From NCBI GenBank assembly GCA_024639145.1, contig JAHEIZ010000002.1:1-64000 (forward strand): 64,000 bases of DNA, read 5' to 3'. How positions within the stretch are numbered: position 1 is the stretch's first letter; each line of letters starts with the position of its first letter. Under the pieces are notes generated by a model. The model had not been told where the DNA came from. It ran no database searches and worked only from the letters and a program-made list of their open reading frames with translations. This document shows, piece after piece, positions 8,879 through 18,888 of this stretch. Made by a program: the position numbers and the translations under genes. The stretch comes from Actinomycetes bacterium (GTDB taxonomy: Bacteria; Actinomycetota; Actinomycetes; S36-B12).

Positions 8879-10672
8879 GTGACCGAAACATCCGCGTCCT
8901 CCGCTGGCAAGGCCAAGCGGGGCGGCGACAACGTGTCGTCAATGCTCCTCCCCGAGTTGAAGCAGCTGGCCGGCAGCCTGGGCATCCCCGGCGCCAGCGC
9001 GATGCGCAAGGGCGACCTCGTCGCCGCCATCAATGACAAGAAGGGTGCCGGCCGCACTCCCAAGCGCGAGCAGGCACCTGCCGACAAGGCTGCTGCCGCA
9101 GGCAGCGCTGACGCCTCGGCCTCCGGCAAGGAAGGCGCTGGCAAGTCGCGCACCGAGCGGGCCCCCCGCTCCGAGGAGCGTGGCGAGCGCAACAACGACC
9201 GCAACAGCAACGAGCGCAACAACAACGACCGCAACGGCAATGAGCGTGGCGAGCGCAACAACAACGACCGCAACAGCAACGACCGCAACAGCAACGACCG
9301 CAACAGCAACGACCGCAACAGCAACGACCGCAACAGCAACGAGCGCCGTGATCGCAATAACAACAACAATGATCGTGGCGATCGAGGTGGCAATGACCGT
9401 GATGGAGACGGCAACCGCCGCCGCCGCGGACGTGATCGCTTCCGTGACCGCCGTGATCGTCCGCGTGGCGGCGACCGCTACGGCGATGTCGACCTCGAGA
9501 TCAGCGAGAACGACGTTCTCGTCCCCGTCGCCGGAATCCTCGATGTCCTCGACAGCTATGCCTTCGTGCGCACCAGCGGCTACCTGCCGGGCCCGAACGA
9601 CGTCTATGTCTCCCTCTCTCTCGTGCGCAAGCACGGGCTGCGCAAGGGTGACGCGATCATCGGCCAGGTTCGCCAGCAGGCACCGGCCGAGGGCGGGGGA
9701 GACCGTCGCGAGAAGTTCAACCCGCTCGTGCGCATCGACAGCGTCAATGGCGCCGATCCCGAGACCGCTCGTAACCGCGTGGAGTTCGGCAAGCTCACCC
9801 CGCTGTACCCGCAAGATCGCCTGCGCCTCGAGACCACTCCGGGCAATCTGACCACTCGCGTGATCGACCTGGTCGCTCCGATCGGCAAGGGCCAGCGCGG
9901 ACTCATCGTCTCGCCGCCCAAGGCCGGCAAGACCATGGTGCTGCAGTCCATCGCGAATGCCATCGTGACGAATAACCCTGAGGTTCACCTCATGGTCGTT
10001 CTCGTCGACGAGCGTCCCGAGGAAGTCACTGACATGCAGCGCTCGGTCAAGGGAGAGGTCATCGCCTCGACCTTCGATCGTCCGGCCGAGGATCACACGA
10101 TCATCGCCGAGCTCTCGATCGAGCGCGCTAAGCGACTCGTCGAGCTCGGTCACGATGTCGTGGTGCTGCTCGACTCCATGACCCGACTCGGACGCGCCTA
10201 CAACCTGGCAGCACCGGCCTCCGGTCGAATCCTGTCCGGTGGTGTCGACTCGACGGCCCTGTACCCGCCCAAGCGCTTCTTCGGCGCAGCGCGCAATATC
10301 GAAAATGGCGGTTCGCTGACCATCCTCGCCACCGCGCTGGTCGAGACGGGCTCGCGAATGGATGAGGTCATCTTCGAGGAGTTCAAGGGCACCGGAAACA
10401 TGGAGCTCAAGCTCGATCGGCGCCTGGCCGACAAGCGCGTCTTCCCGGCCGTCGACGTCGATGCCTCGGGCACCCGCAAGGAAGAGCTCCTCATGTCCAA
10501 TGACGAGCTCAAGATCGTCTGGAAGCTGCGTCGGGTGCTCCATGCCCTCGATCAGCAGCAGTCGATCGAGCTCCTGCTCTCCAAGTTGCGCCAGACTCAG
10601 AGCAACTACGAGTTCCTGCTCGAGGTCCAAAAGACCACTCCGTCGGCACAGGGCTCCTCAGACGAGGAGTAG
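8879..10672 (+). CDS. rho: transcription termination factor Rho with Asn/Arg/Asp-rich insertion
   Basis: Hexameric RNA translocase that ends transcription. It has 597 residues, versus about 420 in E. coli. Order: Rho-N helical domain ([13 protein letters not shown], about residues 20-50), a long low-complexity insertion rich in N, D, R, E, S and G (about 60-200), the cold-shock-like RNA-binding domain, then the RecA-like motor with Walker A PKAGKT and the [10 protein letters not shown] motif. GTG 8879 follows AAAGGAAA. Actinobacterial Rho proteins commonly carry a charged N-terminal insertion that strengthens RNA contacts; here part of it is a perfect nucleotide repeat (9272-9331). Confidence 0.95.
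   Translation: MTETSASSAGKAKRGGDNVSSMLLPELKQLAGSLGIPGASAMRKGDLVAAINDKKGAGRTPKREQAPADKAAAAGSADASASGKEGAGKSRTERAPRSEERGERNNDRNSNERNNNDRNGNERGERNNNDRNSNDRNSNDRNSNDRNSNDRNSNERRDRNNNNNDRGDRGGNDRDGDGNRRRRGRDRFRDRRDRPRGGDRYGDVDLEISENDVLVPVAGILDVLDSYAFVRTSGYLPGPNDVYVSLSLVRKHGLRKGDAIIGQVRQQAPAEGGGDRREKFNPLVRIDSVNGADPETARNRVEFGKLTPLYPQDRLRLETTPGNLTTRVIDLVAPIGKGQRGLIVSPPKAGKTMVLQSIANAIVTNNPEVHLMVVLVDERPEEVTDMQRSVKGEVIASTFDRPAEDHTIIAELSIERAKRLVELGHDVVVLLDSMTRLGRAYNLAAPASGRILSGGVDSTALYPPKRFFGAARNIENGGSLTILATALVETGSRMDEVIFEEFKGTGNMELKLDRRLADKRVFPAVDVDASGTRKEELLMSNDELKIVWKLRRVLHALDQQQSIELLLSKLRQTQSNYEFLLEVQKTTPSAQGSSDEE
9257..9346 (+). repeat. 15-bp tandem repeat inside rho
   Basis: Six units of 15 bp coding NSNDR: four identical copies (9272-9331, AACAGCAACGACCGC) flanked by one variant copy on each side (9257-9271 and 9332-9346). 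The copies are identical at the DNA level, which suggests recent slippage. Looser versions extend back to about 9188. Confidence 0.9.
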
Positions 10673-10688
10673 GCCGCTTCACCGGGGG

Positions 10689-10713
10689 CAGGGGAGTCGT
10701 TCTCGGCCCCCTG
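10689..10713 (+). terminator. possible hairpin after rho
   Basis: CAGGGG (10689-10694) can pair with CCCCTG (10708-10713). No U-tract. It lies in the 146-nt space before rpmE, which otherwise shows only a good ribosome site (AAGGAG). Confidence 0.3.
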
Positions 10714-10818
10714 GCCTCGGGGGAAAGCCCGATTTTCCCGATTTCCCCGCTCGGTGTCATACTGGGTATCTCGCGGTTCACGGCACCAGGCCGACCCGCG
10801 GGTCGACAAGGAGAAGCA

Positions 10819-11034
10819 ATGAAGGCAGATATCCATCCCGCGTACGGTGAGACGACAGTGACCTGCTCCTGTGGCAGCACCTTCGTGACCCGCAGCACCG
10901 CGAAGAACGGCTTGATTCACGCCGATGTCTGCTCGCAGTGCCACCCGTTCTACACGGGCAAGCAGAAGATCCTCGACACGGGCGGCCGTGTCGCGAAGTT
11001 CGAAGGTCGTTACGGCAAGTCGACCTCCAAGTAG
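10819..11034 (+). CDS. rpmE: 50S ribosomal protein L31 (zinc-binding form)
   Basis: 71-residue large-subunit ribosomal protein. It retains the four zinc-ligand cysteines C16, C18, C38 and C41, so it is the C+ form that binds zinc, as opposed to the C-minus paralogue used under zinc limitation. Start ATG has AAGGAG 8 nt upstream. It lies between rho and prfA, as in M. tuberculosis, and is closed by a strong terminator. Confidence 0.97.
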   Translation: MKADIHPAYGETTVTCSCGSTFVTRSTAKNGLIHADVCSQCHPFYTGKQKILDTGGRVAKFEGRYGKSTSK

Positions 11035-11041
11035 TTACTTC

Positions 11042-11116
11042 CCCGGGCGCCGGCCCGGGGTCGGCCGCGTGTCTCCCCCGTCGCGCGGTCGACCCCCGAC
11101 CGGCGCCCGGGTTTTT
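11042..11116 (+). terminator. intrinsic terminator after rpmE
   Basis: 12-bp perfect outer stem CCCGGGCGCCGG (11042-11053) / CCGGCGCCCGGG (11100-11111) with further pairing inside, followed directly by TTTTT (11112-11116). The strongest intrinsic terminator in the window together with the one before ilvB. Confidence 0.9.
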
Positions 11117-11162
11117 CTTGTCCAGTGCGGGCGAGAATCCGGCCTAGGAGAAAGGTGTCACC

Positions 11163-12230
11163 GTGTTCGAGTCCTGCAATGACCTGGTCGCGGAGTACTC
11201 CGATCTCGAGGCCAAGCTGGCCGACCCCGCCGTGCACGGAGATCAGGCCGCTGCCCGAAAGTACGGCAAGCGCTACGCGGAATTGCGTGCGGTGGTCGCG
11301 GCCTACCGCGAGTGGCTGGCGCTGTCCGATGACGTCTCCGCTGCTCGCGAGCTCGCTGAGGAGGATCCTTCCTTTGCCGAGGAACTTCCTGATCTCGTCG
11401 AGCGAGAGAAAATCTCGGCCGAGAAGCTCACGAAGTTGCTGCTCCCGCGTGATCCGATGGATGACAAGGACGTCATCGTCGAGATCAAGTCCGGTGAGGG
11501 TGGCGAGGAGTCCGCGTTGTTCGCCTCCGATCTGCTGCGCATGTACCTGCGCTACGCCGAGCGGCACGGATGGTCTACCCAGATCCTGGAGGCCGTCGAA
11601 TCCGATCTCGGCGGATACAAGGACGTCGCAGTTGCGGTGAAGGCCAAGGGAGTTCCCGAGCCGGGCCAGGCTCCTTTTGCGCGGCTGAAGTTCGAGGGCG
11701 GCGTACATCGCGTGCAGCGTGTGCCGGCAACCGAGTCTCAGGGTCGAATTCACACCTCGGCGGCTGGCGTGCTTGTGCTTCCTGAGGCCGAGGATGTCGA
11801 GGTCACTATCGATGCCAACGACCTTCGCATCGATGTCTACCGATCCTCTGGCCCCGGTGGCCAGAGCGTGAACACCACGGACTCGGCCGTGCGCATCACG
11901 CATATTCCGACCGGTGTCGTGGTGTCGTGCCAGAACGAGAAGAGCCAACTCCAGAACAAGGAGCAGGCCATGCGCATTCTTCGTGCGCGACTACTTGCCG
12001 TCGCTGAGGAGCAGGCAGCAGCCGAGGCTTCCGATGCTCGTCGTTCGCAGGTTCGCACTGTCGATCGCAGTGAGCGCATCCGCACCTACAACTACCCCGA
12101 GAATCGACTCAACGATCACCGAGTCGGATTCAAGTCTCACAACCTCGACCAAATTCTCGATGGCGATCTCGATGCAGTGATCGACGCCTGCACCGAGGCC
12201 GATACTGCCGCTCGCCTGGCGGCGGGCTGA
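11163..12230 (+). CDS. prfA: peptide chain release factor 1
   Basis: Class I release factor that reads UAA and UAG and triggers peptide release. It has 355 residues. The codon-reading motif is PAT in [12 protein letters not shown], the RF1 form of PxT (RF2 has SPF), and the catalytic GGQ is in [19 protein letters not shown] start at 11163 follows AGGAGAAAGG with somewhat long spacing. Its TGA overlaps the ATG of prmC, whose product methylates the Gln of this GGQ, so factor and modifier are co-translated. Confidence 0.96.
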   Translation: MFESCNDLVAEYSDLEAKLADPAVHGDQAAARKYGKRYAELRAVVAAYREWLALSDDVSAARELAEEDPSFAEELPDLVEREKISAEKLTKLLLPRDPMDDKDVIVEIKSGEGGEESALFASDLLRMYLRYAERHGWSTQILEAVESDLGGYKDVAVAVKAKGVPEPGQAPFARLKFEGGVHRVQRVPATESQGRIHTSAAGVLVLPEAEDVEVTIDANDLRIDVYRSSGPGGQSVNTTDSAVRITHIPTGVVVSCQNEKSQLQNKEQAMRILRARLLAVAEEQAAAEASDARRSQVRTVDRSERIRTYNYPENRLNDHRVGFKSHNLDQILDGDLDAVIDACTEADTAARLAAG

Positions 12231-13222
12231 TGACCTTCGAATCCGACTACACCACGGGTGGTCGCGAGACCGTACGCGATCTGCTCGTCGATGCCGAGCG
12301 CAGGCTCACCAATGTCGGTGTGCCGTCACCCAATGTCGATGCGGCCGAGATCATCGCCTTCGCACTGGGCACGACTCGTGGGCGCATGATCCTTCAGGAT
12401 CCTGTCAGCTCCGAACAACGCGTGGCGATCGAGCAGATGCTCACCAAGCGACTCACTCGCGTTCCGTTGCAGCACCTGGTGGGCAGTACCGGCTTCCGTC
12501 ATCTCGACATCGCGGTGGGCCCTGGCGTCTTCATCCCGCGGCCGGAAACCGAGCTCGTGGCCGAGGCCGCGATTCGTGAGCTTGCCGAGCAGCCGGTGCC
12601 CTCGCGCATCGCGGTCGACCTGTGCGCAGGTAGTGGTGCCATCGCCATCTCCCTCGGTACTGAGGTCGATCACTCGCGCGTGTACGCGGTTGAGCTCTCC
12701 GACGACGCGATCGGCTGGACCAAGCGCAATGTCGCCGCTTACGACGGGCAGCTGACCTCGCTGGGCTCGCGAGTCGAGGTGTTCCATCACGATGCCACCA
12801 CTGCCGCTGAGCCCGACGGGCCGCTCGCTCGCTTCGCCGGACAGGTCAGTGTCGTCGTGACGAATCCGCCGTATATCCCGGTCGGCATGATCCCGCGTGA
12901 GCCTGAAGTGCGTGACCACGAGCCCCGGATGGCGCTCTACGGCGGCGACGACGGTCTCGATGTCGTGCGCGGGGTGCTGCGCACCGCCGCGATTCTGCTG
13001 AAGCCCGGTGGGCTCCTCGTCGTGGAGCACGCCGATGTGCAGGGGCCCGACGCCGGAATGTCGGGCGTACCCGGTGTCGCCCGCGCCATGATTGCTGATC
13101 ACGTCGTCGCGGCGCACTCTCACACGGCAGCAGGGGCGCCGGTCTGGACTGATGTCGTCGATCGTATTGACTTCAATCGCCTGCCGCGCTTCACGATCTG
13201 CCGGCGCGCCGGGGCGTCATGA
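12230..13222 (+). CDS. prmC: release factor glutamine N5-methyltransferase
   Basis: SAM-dependent methylase of the GGQ glutamine in release factors. It has 330 residues: an N-terminal helical domain, then the Rossmann-like fold with DLCAGSGAIAISLG as SAM-binding motif I and the NPPY catalytic motif (VVTNPPYIPV). It is somewhat longer than the E. coli enzyme (277), mainly through N-terminal and C-terminal extra residues. It starts on the last base of prfA and ends overlapping the next ATG in an ATGA junction. Confidence 0.94.
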   Translation: MTFESDYTTGGRETVRDLLVDAERRLTNVGVPSPNVDAAEIIAFALGTTRGRMILQDPVSSEQRVAIEQMLTKRLTRVPLQHLVGSTGFRHLDIAVGPGVFIPRPETELVAEAAIRELAEQPVPSRIAVDLCAGSGAIAISLGTEVDHSRVYAVELSDDAIGWTKRNVAAYDGQLTSLGSRVEVFHHDATTAAEPDGPLARFAGQVSVVVTNPPYIPVGMIPREPEVRDHEPRMALYGGDDGLDVVRGVLRTAAILLKPGGLLVVEHADVQGPDAGMSGVPGVARAMIADHVVAAHSHTAAGAPVWTDVVDRIDFNRLPRFTICRRAGAS

Positions 13223-13875
13223 CCCTGCGGTTCGACTGCGCAGTGGATACCGAGCGTGCGCGCGGTATCACGGCAGCCGTGGCCGCGATCAAGCGCGGTG
13301 AGCTGGTGGTACTGCCGACCGAGAGCGTGTACGCCGTGGCCACTGATGGCTTCTCCGCTCGCGGTGCGCGAGCCGTGCGGGAGGCCAAGGGTCAGAGCCC
13401 GACGACTCCGTTGCCGATCATGATTGCCAGTGTCACGACGATTCCCGGAATCGCCTTCAATCCATCCATCGCCGCCATGGATCTCATGCACGGGTTCTGG
13501 CCGGGCGCGCTGACCGTGCTGGTGACCCCGCAGCCCAGTCTGGCGTGGGATCACCCGGCGGGTGCTCCACTGGCGGTGCGCATCCCCCTGCACCCCCTGA
13601 CCCTGGAGATACTGCGGATCACAGGGCCCCTGATCGTCACCGGCGCGAATGCTGCCGGCGCATCAGCGGCGCTGACCGCCGACGATGCACTCGATGCACT
13701 GGGGGAGTCGGCGAGCATCGTGCTGGACTCAGGCCCGCTCGGTACCGATCCGAGCCTCGCACTCGTCAGCACTGTGGTGGATGCGACAGGTGAGGTTCCG
13801 GTGCTCGTGCGCGCGGGTGCCGTCTCGCTGGAGTTGCTCCGCTCGGTCGTGCCGAGCATCACTACCCCTGCGTAG
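13219..13875 (+). CDS. tsaC: L-threonylcarbamoyladenylate synthase (Sua5/YrdC)
   Basis: Makes threonylcarbamoyl-AMP for the t6A37 modification of ANN-reading tRNAs. 218 residues cover one YrdC domain: KRGELVVLPTESVYAVATDG, the nucleotide and threonine pocket near the N-terminus, then FWPGALTVLV and VRIPLHP. It is short, without the extra Sua5 C-terminal domain. In place of the usual SxR-like RNA-binding basic cluster, KGQSPTTPLPIMI follows. It is coupled to prmC through ATGA. Confidence 0.9.
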   Translation: MTLRFDCAVDTERARGITAAVAAIKRGELVVLPTESVYAVATDGFSARGARAVREAKGQSPTTPLPIMIASVTTIPGIAFNPSIAAMDLMHGFWPGALTVLVTPQPSLAWDHPAGAPLAVRIPLHPLTLEILRITGPLIVTGANAAGASAALTADDALDALGESASIVLDSGPLGTDPSLALVSTVVDATGEVPVLVRAGAVSLELLRSVVPSITTPA

Positions 13876-13923
13876 AGTGTGCCTTGCACTGAGCTGACGC
13901 GTACCGCGCTAACAAGGAGAGAG

Positions 13924-15198
13924 ATGACTGCGACACCGTTCTGGGGCCCCGACTTCGACGCACTGACGGCCGAGGATCCCGAGATCGCGTCCGTGATCCT
14001 CTCCGAGCTCGAGCGGCTGCGTAGCGGCTTGCAGCTCATTGCGAGCGAGAACTTCACCTCGCCCGCTGTCCTGGCAGCGCTCGGCTCGACCTTGTCGAAC
14101 AAGTACGCCGAGGGTTATCCGGGCAAGCGCTACTACGGCGGCTGCGCTGATGTCGACATCGCTGAGAACATCGGCATCGAGCGCGCGAAGGCACTCTTCG
14201 GTGCCGAGCACGCGAATCTTCAACCGCATTCGGGTGCAAGCGCCAACATCGCGGTCTATGGCGCCTTCACGATGCCGGGCGACACCGTGATGGCCATGAG
14301 CCTGCCGCACGGGGGCCACCTCACCCACGGCTCGAAGGTCAACTTCTCCGGCAAGTGGTTCAACATCGTCTCGTACGGCGTGCGTCAGGACACCGAACTC
14401 ATCGACTACGACGAGGTTCGCGCGCTCGCACTTGAGCACAAGCCAAAGATGATTATCTGCGGAGCCACCGCGTACCCGCGCCTGATCGATTTCGCGGCAT
14501 TCCGCTCGATCGCCGACGAAGTCGGTGCCATCCTCATGGTTGATGCCGCGCACTTCATCGGCCTGGTGGCCGGCAAGGCAATTCCGAGTCCGGTGCCCTA
14601 CGCCGACGTCGTCAGCTTCACCACGCACAAGGTGCTGCGCGGTCCGCGCGGCGGCATGATCTTGTGCAAGGAGGAGCACGCGGCCAAGATCGACAAGGCC
14701 GTCTTCCCGATGATGCAAGGCGGCCCGCTCATGCACGCAGTCGCTGCCAAGGCAGTTGCACTCAAGGAAGCCGCTACTCCCGAATACCAGCAGTACGCAT
14801 CGCAGGTCATCTCCAATGCCCAGGCCCTCGCGAAGGGTCTTGAGGCCGAGGGCATGCGTGCGGTCAGTGGCGGCACCGACACGCACCTGGCCCTCATCGA
14901 CCTCCAGGGCCTGGGCGTGAACGGCACCGAGGCTGAGCAGCGCTGCGATGCTGCGCGCATCACGCTGAACAAGAACGCGATTCCGTACGACCCGCAGCCG
15001 CCGATGGTGGCCTCGGGCATTCGCGTGGGTACTCCGGCCACCACGACCCAGGGCATGACCGAGCCTGACATGGCTGTCATCGCCTCGCTTATCGGCCGCG
15101 CTGTACGTGATGCTGACGGAAGTCAGGCAGCGGGTATCGCCGCAGAGGTCGCCGCGCTGTGCGCCGCGCACCCTGCATACCCGGCACCCGTGAGCTAA
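13924..15198 (+). CDS. glyA: serine hydroxymethyltransferase
   Basis: PLP enzyme interconverting serine and glycine and supplying methylene-tetrahydrofolate. It has 424 residues; the Schiff-base lysine is K236 in [14 protein letters not shown], with the N-terminal [12 protein letters not shown] and YYGGC motifs conserved. ATG 13924 follows AAGGAGAG; an in-frame GTG at 13879 would add 15 residues without family support. It lies between tsaC and the polyprenyl-phosphate transferase gene, an arrangement also seen in Streptomyces, whereas mycobacteria keep glyA elsewhere. Confidence 0.96.
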   Translation: MTATPFWGPDFDALTAEDPEIASVILSELERLRSGLQLIASENFTSPAVLAALGSTLSNKYAEGYPGKRYYGGCADVDIAENIGIERAKALFGAEHANLQPHSGASANIAVYGAFTMPGDTVMAMSLPHGGHLTHGSKVNFSGKWFNIVSYGVRQDTELIDYDEVRALALEHKPKMIICGATAYPRLIDFAAFRSIADEVGAILMVDAAHFIGLVAGKAIPSPVPYADVVSFTTHKVLRGPRGGMILCKEEHAAKIDKAVFPMMQGGPLMHAVAAKAVALKEAATPEYQQYASQVISNAQALAKGLEAEGMRAVSGGTDTHLALIDLQGLGVNGTEAEQRCDAARITLNKNAIPYDPQPPMVASGIRVGTPATTTQGMTEPDMAVIASLIGRAVRDADGSQAAGIAAEVAALCAAHPAYPAPVS

Positions 15199-15209
15199 CG
15201 AGTCGTCGC

Positions 15210-16322
15210 TTGCGCGAATACGTCCTCTGCCTGCTGGCCGCCGCGGCGGTCACGTACTTGACGACCCCGCTTATTCGCGCGCTCGCGATCCGCTGGGGGT
15301 TCATGGCCGAGGTGCGCGATCGCGATGTGCACGCCGAGCCGACTCCGCGACTGGGCGGGCTTGCCATGCTGCTCGGTCTCCTGGCCGGCCTGCTGCTCGC
15401 CAGCAAACTGCCGATGATGAAGTCAGTCTTCTCGGGGGGCAACCAGCAGTGGGCACTGCTCTCCGGGGTCGCCGTCATCGCCATCCTCGGCATCGTCGAT
15501 GACAAGTGGGGTCTCGACGCACCGGTGAAACTGGCCGGCCAGGTGCTTGCTGCCGGCCTGATGGCCTTCCAGGGGATCGCAGTCGTCTGGCTGCCGATCG
15601 GGGGCACCTTCGTGCTCGACCCGCTGACCAGCGTGCTCGTGACCGTCCTGATCGTGCTGGTGAGCATCAATGCCATCAACTTCGTCGACGGACTCGACGG
15701 ACTCGCGGCCGGGATCGTGGCCGTGGCCGCCGGTGCTTTCTTCGCCTACTCATACCTGCTGTCAGTGGAGCTCGGCGTCGAGCGGGCCACGCTGGCGACC
15801 TTGGTCAGCGCCCTGCTGGTCGGCATGTGCCTGGGCTTCCTGCCCAGCAACACCTTCCCGGCCAAGATCTTCATGGGGGATACCGGGTCGATGATGCTCG
15901 GCCTGCTCCTGGCCGCTGCCACGATTACCCTCTCGGGCCAGGTCGACCCGAATGCCGTGGGGAAGGCGACCTTGCTACCGGCCCTGCTGCCGATCCTGCT
16001 TCCCGTGGCCGTCATGGCTGTGCCGCTCGTTGACCTGCTTCTTGCGGTCGTGCGCCGCACGCGGGCCGGCCGTAGCCCCTTCGCTCCCGACAAGCTGCAT
16101 CTGCACCACCGGCTCCTCGAGATGGGGCACTCCCAGCGTCGCGCGGTGATCCTGATGTACGCGTGGACAGCCCTGATCGCCTTCACCGCCGTAGCCGTGG
16201 CTTTCTTCCCGGTGCCTTACGCCCTCGGTTGCTTCGCCGTGGGCCTGGGCCTGCTGGTCTGGGCCGTACGGCGCCCTGGCCGCACCATCGACAGTTCGCC
16301 CGCCCCCTCGGCCATGCGATAG
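15210..16322 (+). CDS. wecA: polyprenyl-phosphate N-acetylglucosaminyl-1-phosphate transferase (WecA/Rfe family)
   Basis: Integral membrane enzyme of the MraY/WecA family that transfers a sugar-1-phosphate from a UDP-sugar to decaprenyl phosphate. About ten hydrophobic helices; signatures DDKWGLDAPVK, NFVDGLDGLAAG and FMGDTGS (Mg-binding Asp residues) and the C-terminal HLHHRLLEMGHSQR. The TTG at 15210 is chosen because the product then begins MREYVLCLL, like relatives, and retains the first helix; it has no clear ribosome site and starts 11 nt after glyA, so coupling is likely. Upstream of atp genes this is the standard actinobacterial position of rfe (Rv1302). Sugar specificity is inferred. 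Confidence 0.88.
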   Translation: MREYVLCLLAAAAVTYLTTPLIRALAIRWGFMAEVRDRDVHAEPTPRLGGLAMLLGLLAGLLLASKLPMMKSVFSGGNQQWALLSGVAVIAILGIVDDKWGLDAPVKLAGQVLAAGLMAFQGIAVVWLPIGGTFVLDPLTSVLVTVLIVLVSINAINFVDGLDGLAAGIVAVAAGAFFAYSYLLSVELGVERATLATLVSALLVGMCLGFLPSNTFPAKIFMGDTGSMMLGLLLAAATITLSGQVDPNAVGKATLLPALLPILLPVAVMAVPLVDLLLAVVRRTRAGRSPFAPDKLHLHHRLLEMGHSQRRAVILMYAWTALIAFTAVAVAFFPVPYALGCFAVGLGLLVWAVRRPGRTIDSSPAPSAMR

Positions 16323-16325
16323 CGT
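16320..16325 (+). promoter_or_regulatory. -10 element for the AtpI-like gene
   Basis: TAGCGT, then 6 nt, then GTG 16332. The first three bases are the wecA stop codon. Suggests an internal leaderless promoter for the atp operon. Confidence 0.45.
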
Positions 16326-16331
16326 CGCGGA

Positions 16332-16751
16332 GTGTCCAGCACCCCTCCCGCCACGATTGACGCCCTGGTCCTCAAGCGTGCAGGCGTCCTCACCGTCCTG
16401 GTCGGAGCGGTCATCACGGTCATCGCGGGGCTGATCTCGGGCTCGGCGGGCGTGATCGGTGCGATCTTCGCCACAGTGGTCGTGGTCGTCTTCTTCTCCG
16501 CAGGTCAGCTCACCTTGGGCAAGGTGCTGCGCACGAACCCCGAACTGGCGATGTCGGTGGCCCTGGTCATCTACCTGGCCAAGATCGGAATCCTGTTCGT
16601 ACTCATCATTTTGTTTGCGGATACAACGCTTTTCGACACGAAGGTCTTCGCCATCACGGTTGTCGTCTGCACCCTGGTCTGGACGGCCGCTGAGGTCTGG
16701 ATCTTCGCCCGGACCAAGGTTCTGTACGTCGATCCCGGAGCCGGCAAGTGA
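16332..16751 (+). CDS. AtpI-like membrane protein of the ATP synthase operon
   Basis: 139-residue protein with four hydrophobic stretches (about residues 18-38, 40-58, 71-95, 104-124), matching the size and topology of the Rv1303/AtpI family found just upstream of atpB. AtpI proteins help assemble the c-ring in some bacteria; sequence similarity to E. coli AtpI is weak, so the role is inferred mainly from position. GTG 16332 is preceded by TAGCGT with 6-nt spacing. The next open frame begins at or just after its stop. Confidence 0.75.
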   Translation: MSSTPPATIDALVLKRAGVLTVLVGAVITVIAGLISGSAGVIGAIFATVVVVVFFSAGQLTLGKVLRTNPELAMSVALVIYLAKIGILFVLIILFADTTLFDTKVFAITVVVCTLVWTAAEVWIFARTKVLYVDPGAGK

Positions 16752-16837
16752 CGGCCCCCACACCACGTGCACGCCGCTCGTGGTGGTACGGTTCCCTCGA
16801 TTCACAGCGGTCTACTTCTTCCGAGGAATCTCGAAGA

Positions 16838-17074
16838 ATGGCCGACTCCGCTTGGACAATCTCCAGTCGCTTGATCGCCGGTCTGATCCTCTACACCGCG
16901 ATCGGCTGGCTGATTTCCCTGTGGGTCGGGCACCAGGCAGTTCTGATGGCAATCGGGGCCCTTTTCGGTCTCGGGCTCTCGTACTTCCTGATCTTCAAGG
17001 AACTTCGCAAGGACGACACCACGCTTGACGCGGATGAGATCCGCCGAGGGCGCGTTCGACAGCAATACCGGTAG
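16838..17074 (+). CDS. AtpZ/AtpI-like small membrane protein
   Basis: Small protein with two membrane helices (SRLIAGLILYTAIGWLISLW and VLMAIGALFGLGLSYFLIF) and a charged C-terminal tail, the layout of AtpZ (F1Fo assembly, once proposed as a Mg/Ca carrier). ATG 16838 gives 78 residues and has a fair ribosome site (CGAGGAA). A GTG at 16748, overlapping the previous stop, gives 108 residues but adds a Ser/Arg-rich N-terminus unlike the family. Second assembly-type gene before atpB. Function inferred from position and topology. Confidence 0.7.
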   Translation: MADSAWTISSRLIAGLILYTAIGWLISLWVGHQAVLMAIGALFGLGLSYFLIFKELRKDDTTLDADEIRRGRVRQQYR

Positions 17075-17132
17075 TAGTTGAGGGGCGCGTGATCACCAGA
17101 TCGCGCACCGTGGCAGTTCATGGAGGATCTGC

Positions 17133-17960
17133 GTGTCGGCTGATGTAGTACTCGCCTCTGGCGGGCTCTCGTGCCATCTCATGTCGGGCTGCGGCTTTCC
17201 CGCGCCCGGTGCCGAGATCTTCCAGTTCGATGCCGTGTGGGCGCCGACCATTCTCGGTGTCACCTTCCACATCTCCAAGACCACGATCCTGCTCTTCTTG
17301 GCGGTCGTGCTGATCCTGGGCTTCTTCCTCTACGCCTTCCGCCGCCCGAAGCTGGTGCCCCGCGGCTCGCAGAACGTCGGCGAGATGGGCTACCTCTTCA
17401 TCCGCGATGGAATTGCCCGCGAGGCCATGGGCAAGGAGGGCGACAAGTTCGTCCCCTTCCTCTTCTCGTTCTTCTTCCTCGTCTGGCTGCTGAACTTCTG
17501 GTCGATCGTGCCCTTCGCACAGATCCCGGTGACCTCGATCTTCGCCATCCCGGTCGCTTTCGCGATCATCGTCTACGTGACGTGGGTGCCCCTCGGTATC
17601 TACAAGCAGGGTTTCGTGCCCTTCTTCAAGAACATGATGTTCCCTCCGGGCGTGCCGAAGGCGATGTACGTCCTTCTCGCCCCGATCGAGCTGATCTCGA
17701 ACATCTTGGTGCGCCCCTTCACGCACTCAGTGCGTCTGTTCGCGAACATGTTCGCGGGCCATCTGCTCATCGCATCGTTCTCGGTCGCGGCGTTCTACCT
17801 GATCAGCGCGAGCGTGGTCGGCATCCTGGGCTCGGTCGCCTCATTCGCGGTCGCTGTCGCCCTCACCGGATTTGAGGTGCTCATCCAGGCACTTCAGGCA
17901 TACATCTTCACCCTGCTCGCCGCTGTGTACATCAGCGGTGCGCTGCACGCGGAGCACTAA
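17133..17960 (+). CDS. atpB: ATP synthase Fo subunit a
   Basis: Membrane stator subunit forming the two proton half-channels against the c-ring. It has 275 residues with five to six helices. The essential arginine lies in the SVRLFANMFAGHLL motif, with the conserved Asn, Gly and His of subunit a nearby, and a polar helix follows (GFEVLIQALQAYIFTLL). GTG 17133 has a strong GGAGG site 6 nt upstream. First structural gene of the operon in the order B-E-F-H-A-G-D-C. Confidence 0.96.
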   Translation: MSADVVLASGGLSCHLMSGCGFPAPGAEIFQFDAVWAPTILGVTFHISKTTILLFLAVVLILGFFLYAFRRPKLVPRGSQNVGEMGYLFIRDGIAREAMGKEGDKFVPFLFSFFFLVWLLNFWSIVPFAQIPVTSIFAIPVAFAIIVYVTWVPLGIYKQGFVPFFKNMMFPPGVPKAMYVLLAPIELISNILVRPFTHSVRLFANMFAGHLLIASFSVAAFYLISASVVGILGSVASFAVAVALTGFEVLIQALQAYIFTLLAAVYISGALHAEH

Positions 17961-17990
17961 GAGCTCCGCACAACTGAATAACTGGTTTGA

Positions 17991-18269
<279 letters not shown>

Positions 18270-18315
18270 TTCCGAATTCGTACATCCACTCGTTGGACTC
18301 TGAAGGGCTAACGTC

Positions 18316-18888
18316 GTGATTAACGTTTTTGCAGCGGTTCTCTCCGCGGTTCCCGGTTCCGAAGGGGTCGGCGCCGAGGAGATGCCGTCGGTACTCGCAG
18401 TACCGATCGATGAACTGATCATCGGCATCATCGCCTTCCTGATCGTCTTCGGAGTGCTGGGCAAGCTGGCACTTCCGGCGATCAAGAAGACTCTCGCCGA
18501 GCGAACTGAGCTCATCGAGGGCGGCCTTGCCAAGGCTGATGAGACCCAGGCCGAGGCGCAGCGCGTCCTCGAGGAGTACAAGGCAGCACTTGCCTCGGCT
18601 CGCGAGGAAGCAGCGGCAATTCGCACCCAGGCTCAGGCTGATCGCACCGCCATCGTCGAGGAGGCTCGCAATGAGGCTCGCACGGCAGCGGCAGCGGTCA
18701 CAGCAGCAGCCGAGGCCCAGATCGCGGCCGAGCGCAACCAGGCCACCTCGGCGCTGACGCGCCAGGTGGGCGAGCTCGCCGTGGGCCTGGCCGGCAAGGT
18801 CGTGGGCCAGTCCCTCGAAGACGATGCACGCGTGCGCGCCACCGTCGACGCCTTCATCAGCGATCTCGAGCAGCAGGCGGCACGCTGA
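18316..18888 (+). CDS. atpF: ATP synthase Fo subunit b
   Basis: Peripheral stalk subunit: one membrane helix (about residues 34-54, ELIIGIIAFLIVFGVLGKLA) followed by a long alanine- and charge-rich coiled coil (about 55-160) that reaches up to the F1 head. It has 190 residues, with the N-terminal extra stretch common in Actinobacteria. GTG 18316 follows GAAGGG. The TGA overlaps the atpH ATG by one base, coupling b and delta, its binding partner. Confidence 0.94.
   Translation: MINVFAAVLSAVPGSEGVGAEEMPSVLAVPIDELIIGIIAFLIVFGVLGKLALPAIKKTLAERTELIEGGLAKADETQAEAQRVLEEYKAALASAREEAAAIRTQAQADRTAIVEEARNEARTAAAAVTAAAEAQIAAERNQATSALTRQVGELAVGLAGKVVGQSLEDDARVRATVDAFISDLEQQAAR

Noticed and set aside
9257-9346. 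CRISPR-like array
   Set aside because: The 15-bp units are contiguous, in frame and coding, without spacers.
8939-10630. 563-codon minus-strand frame opposite rho, with Val/Ala-rich repeats
   Set aside because: It mirrors the rho repeat; no start signal and no recognisable domain.
13909-15171. 420-codon minus-strand frame opposite glyA
   Set aside because: Antisense shadow of a fully conserved enzyme gene.
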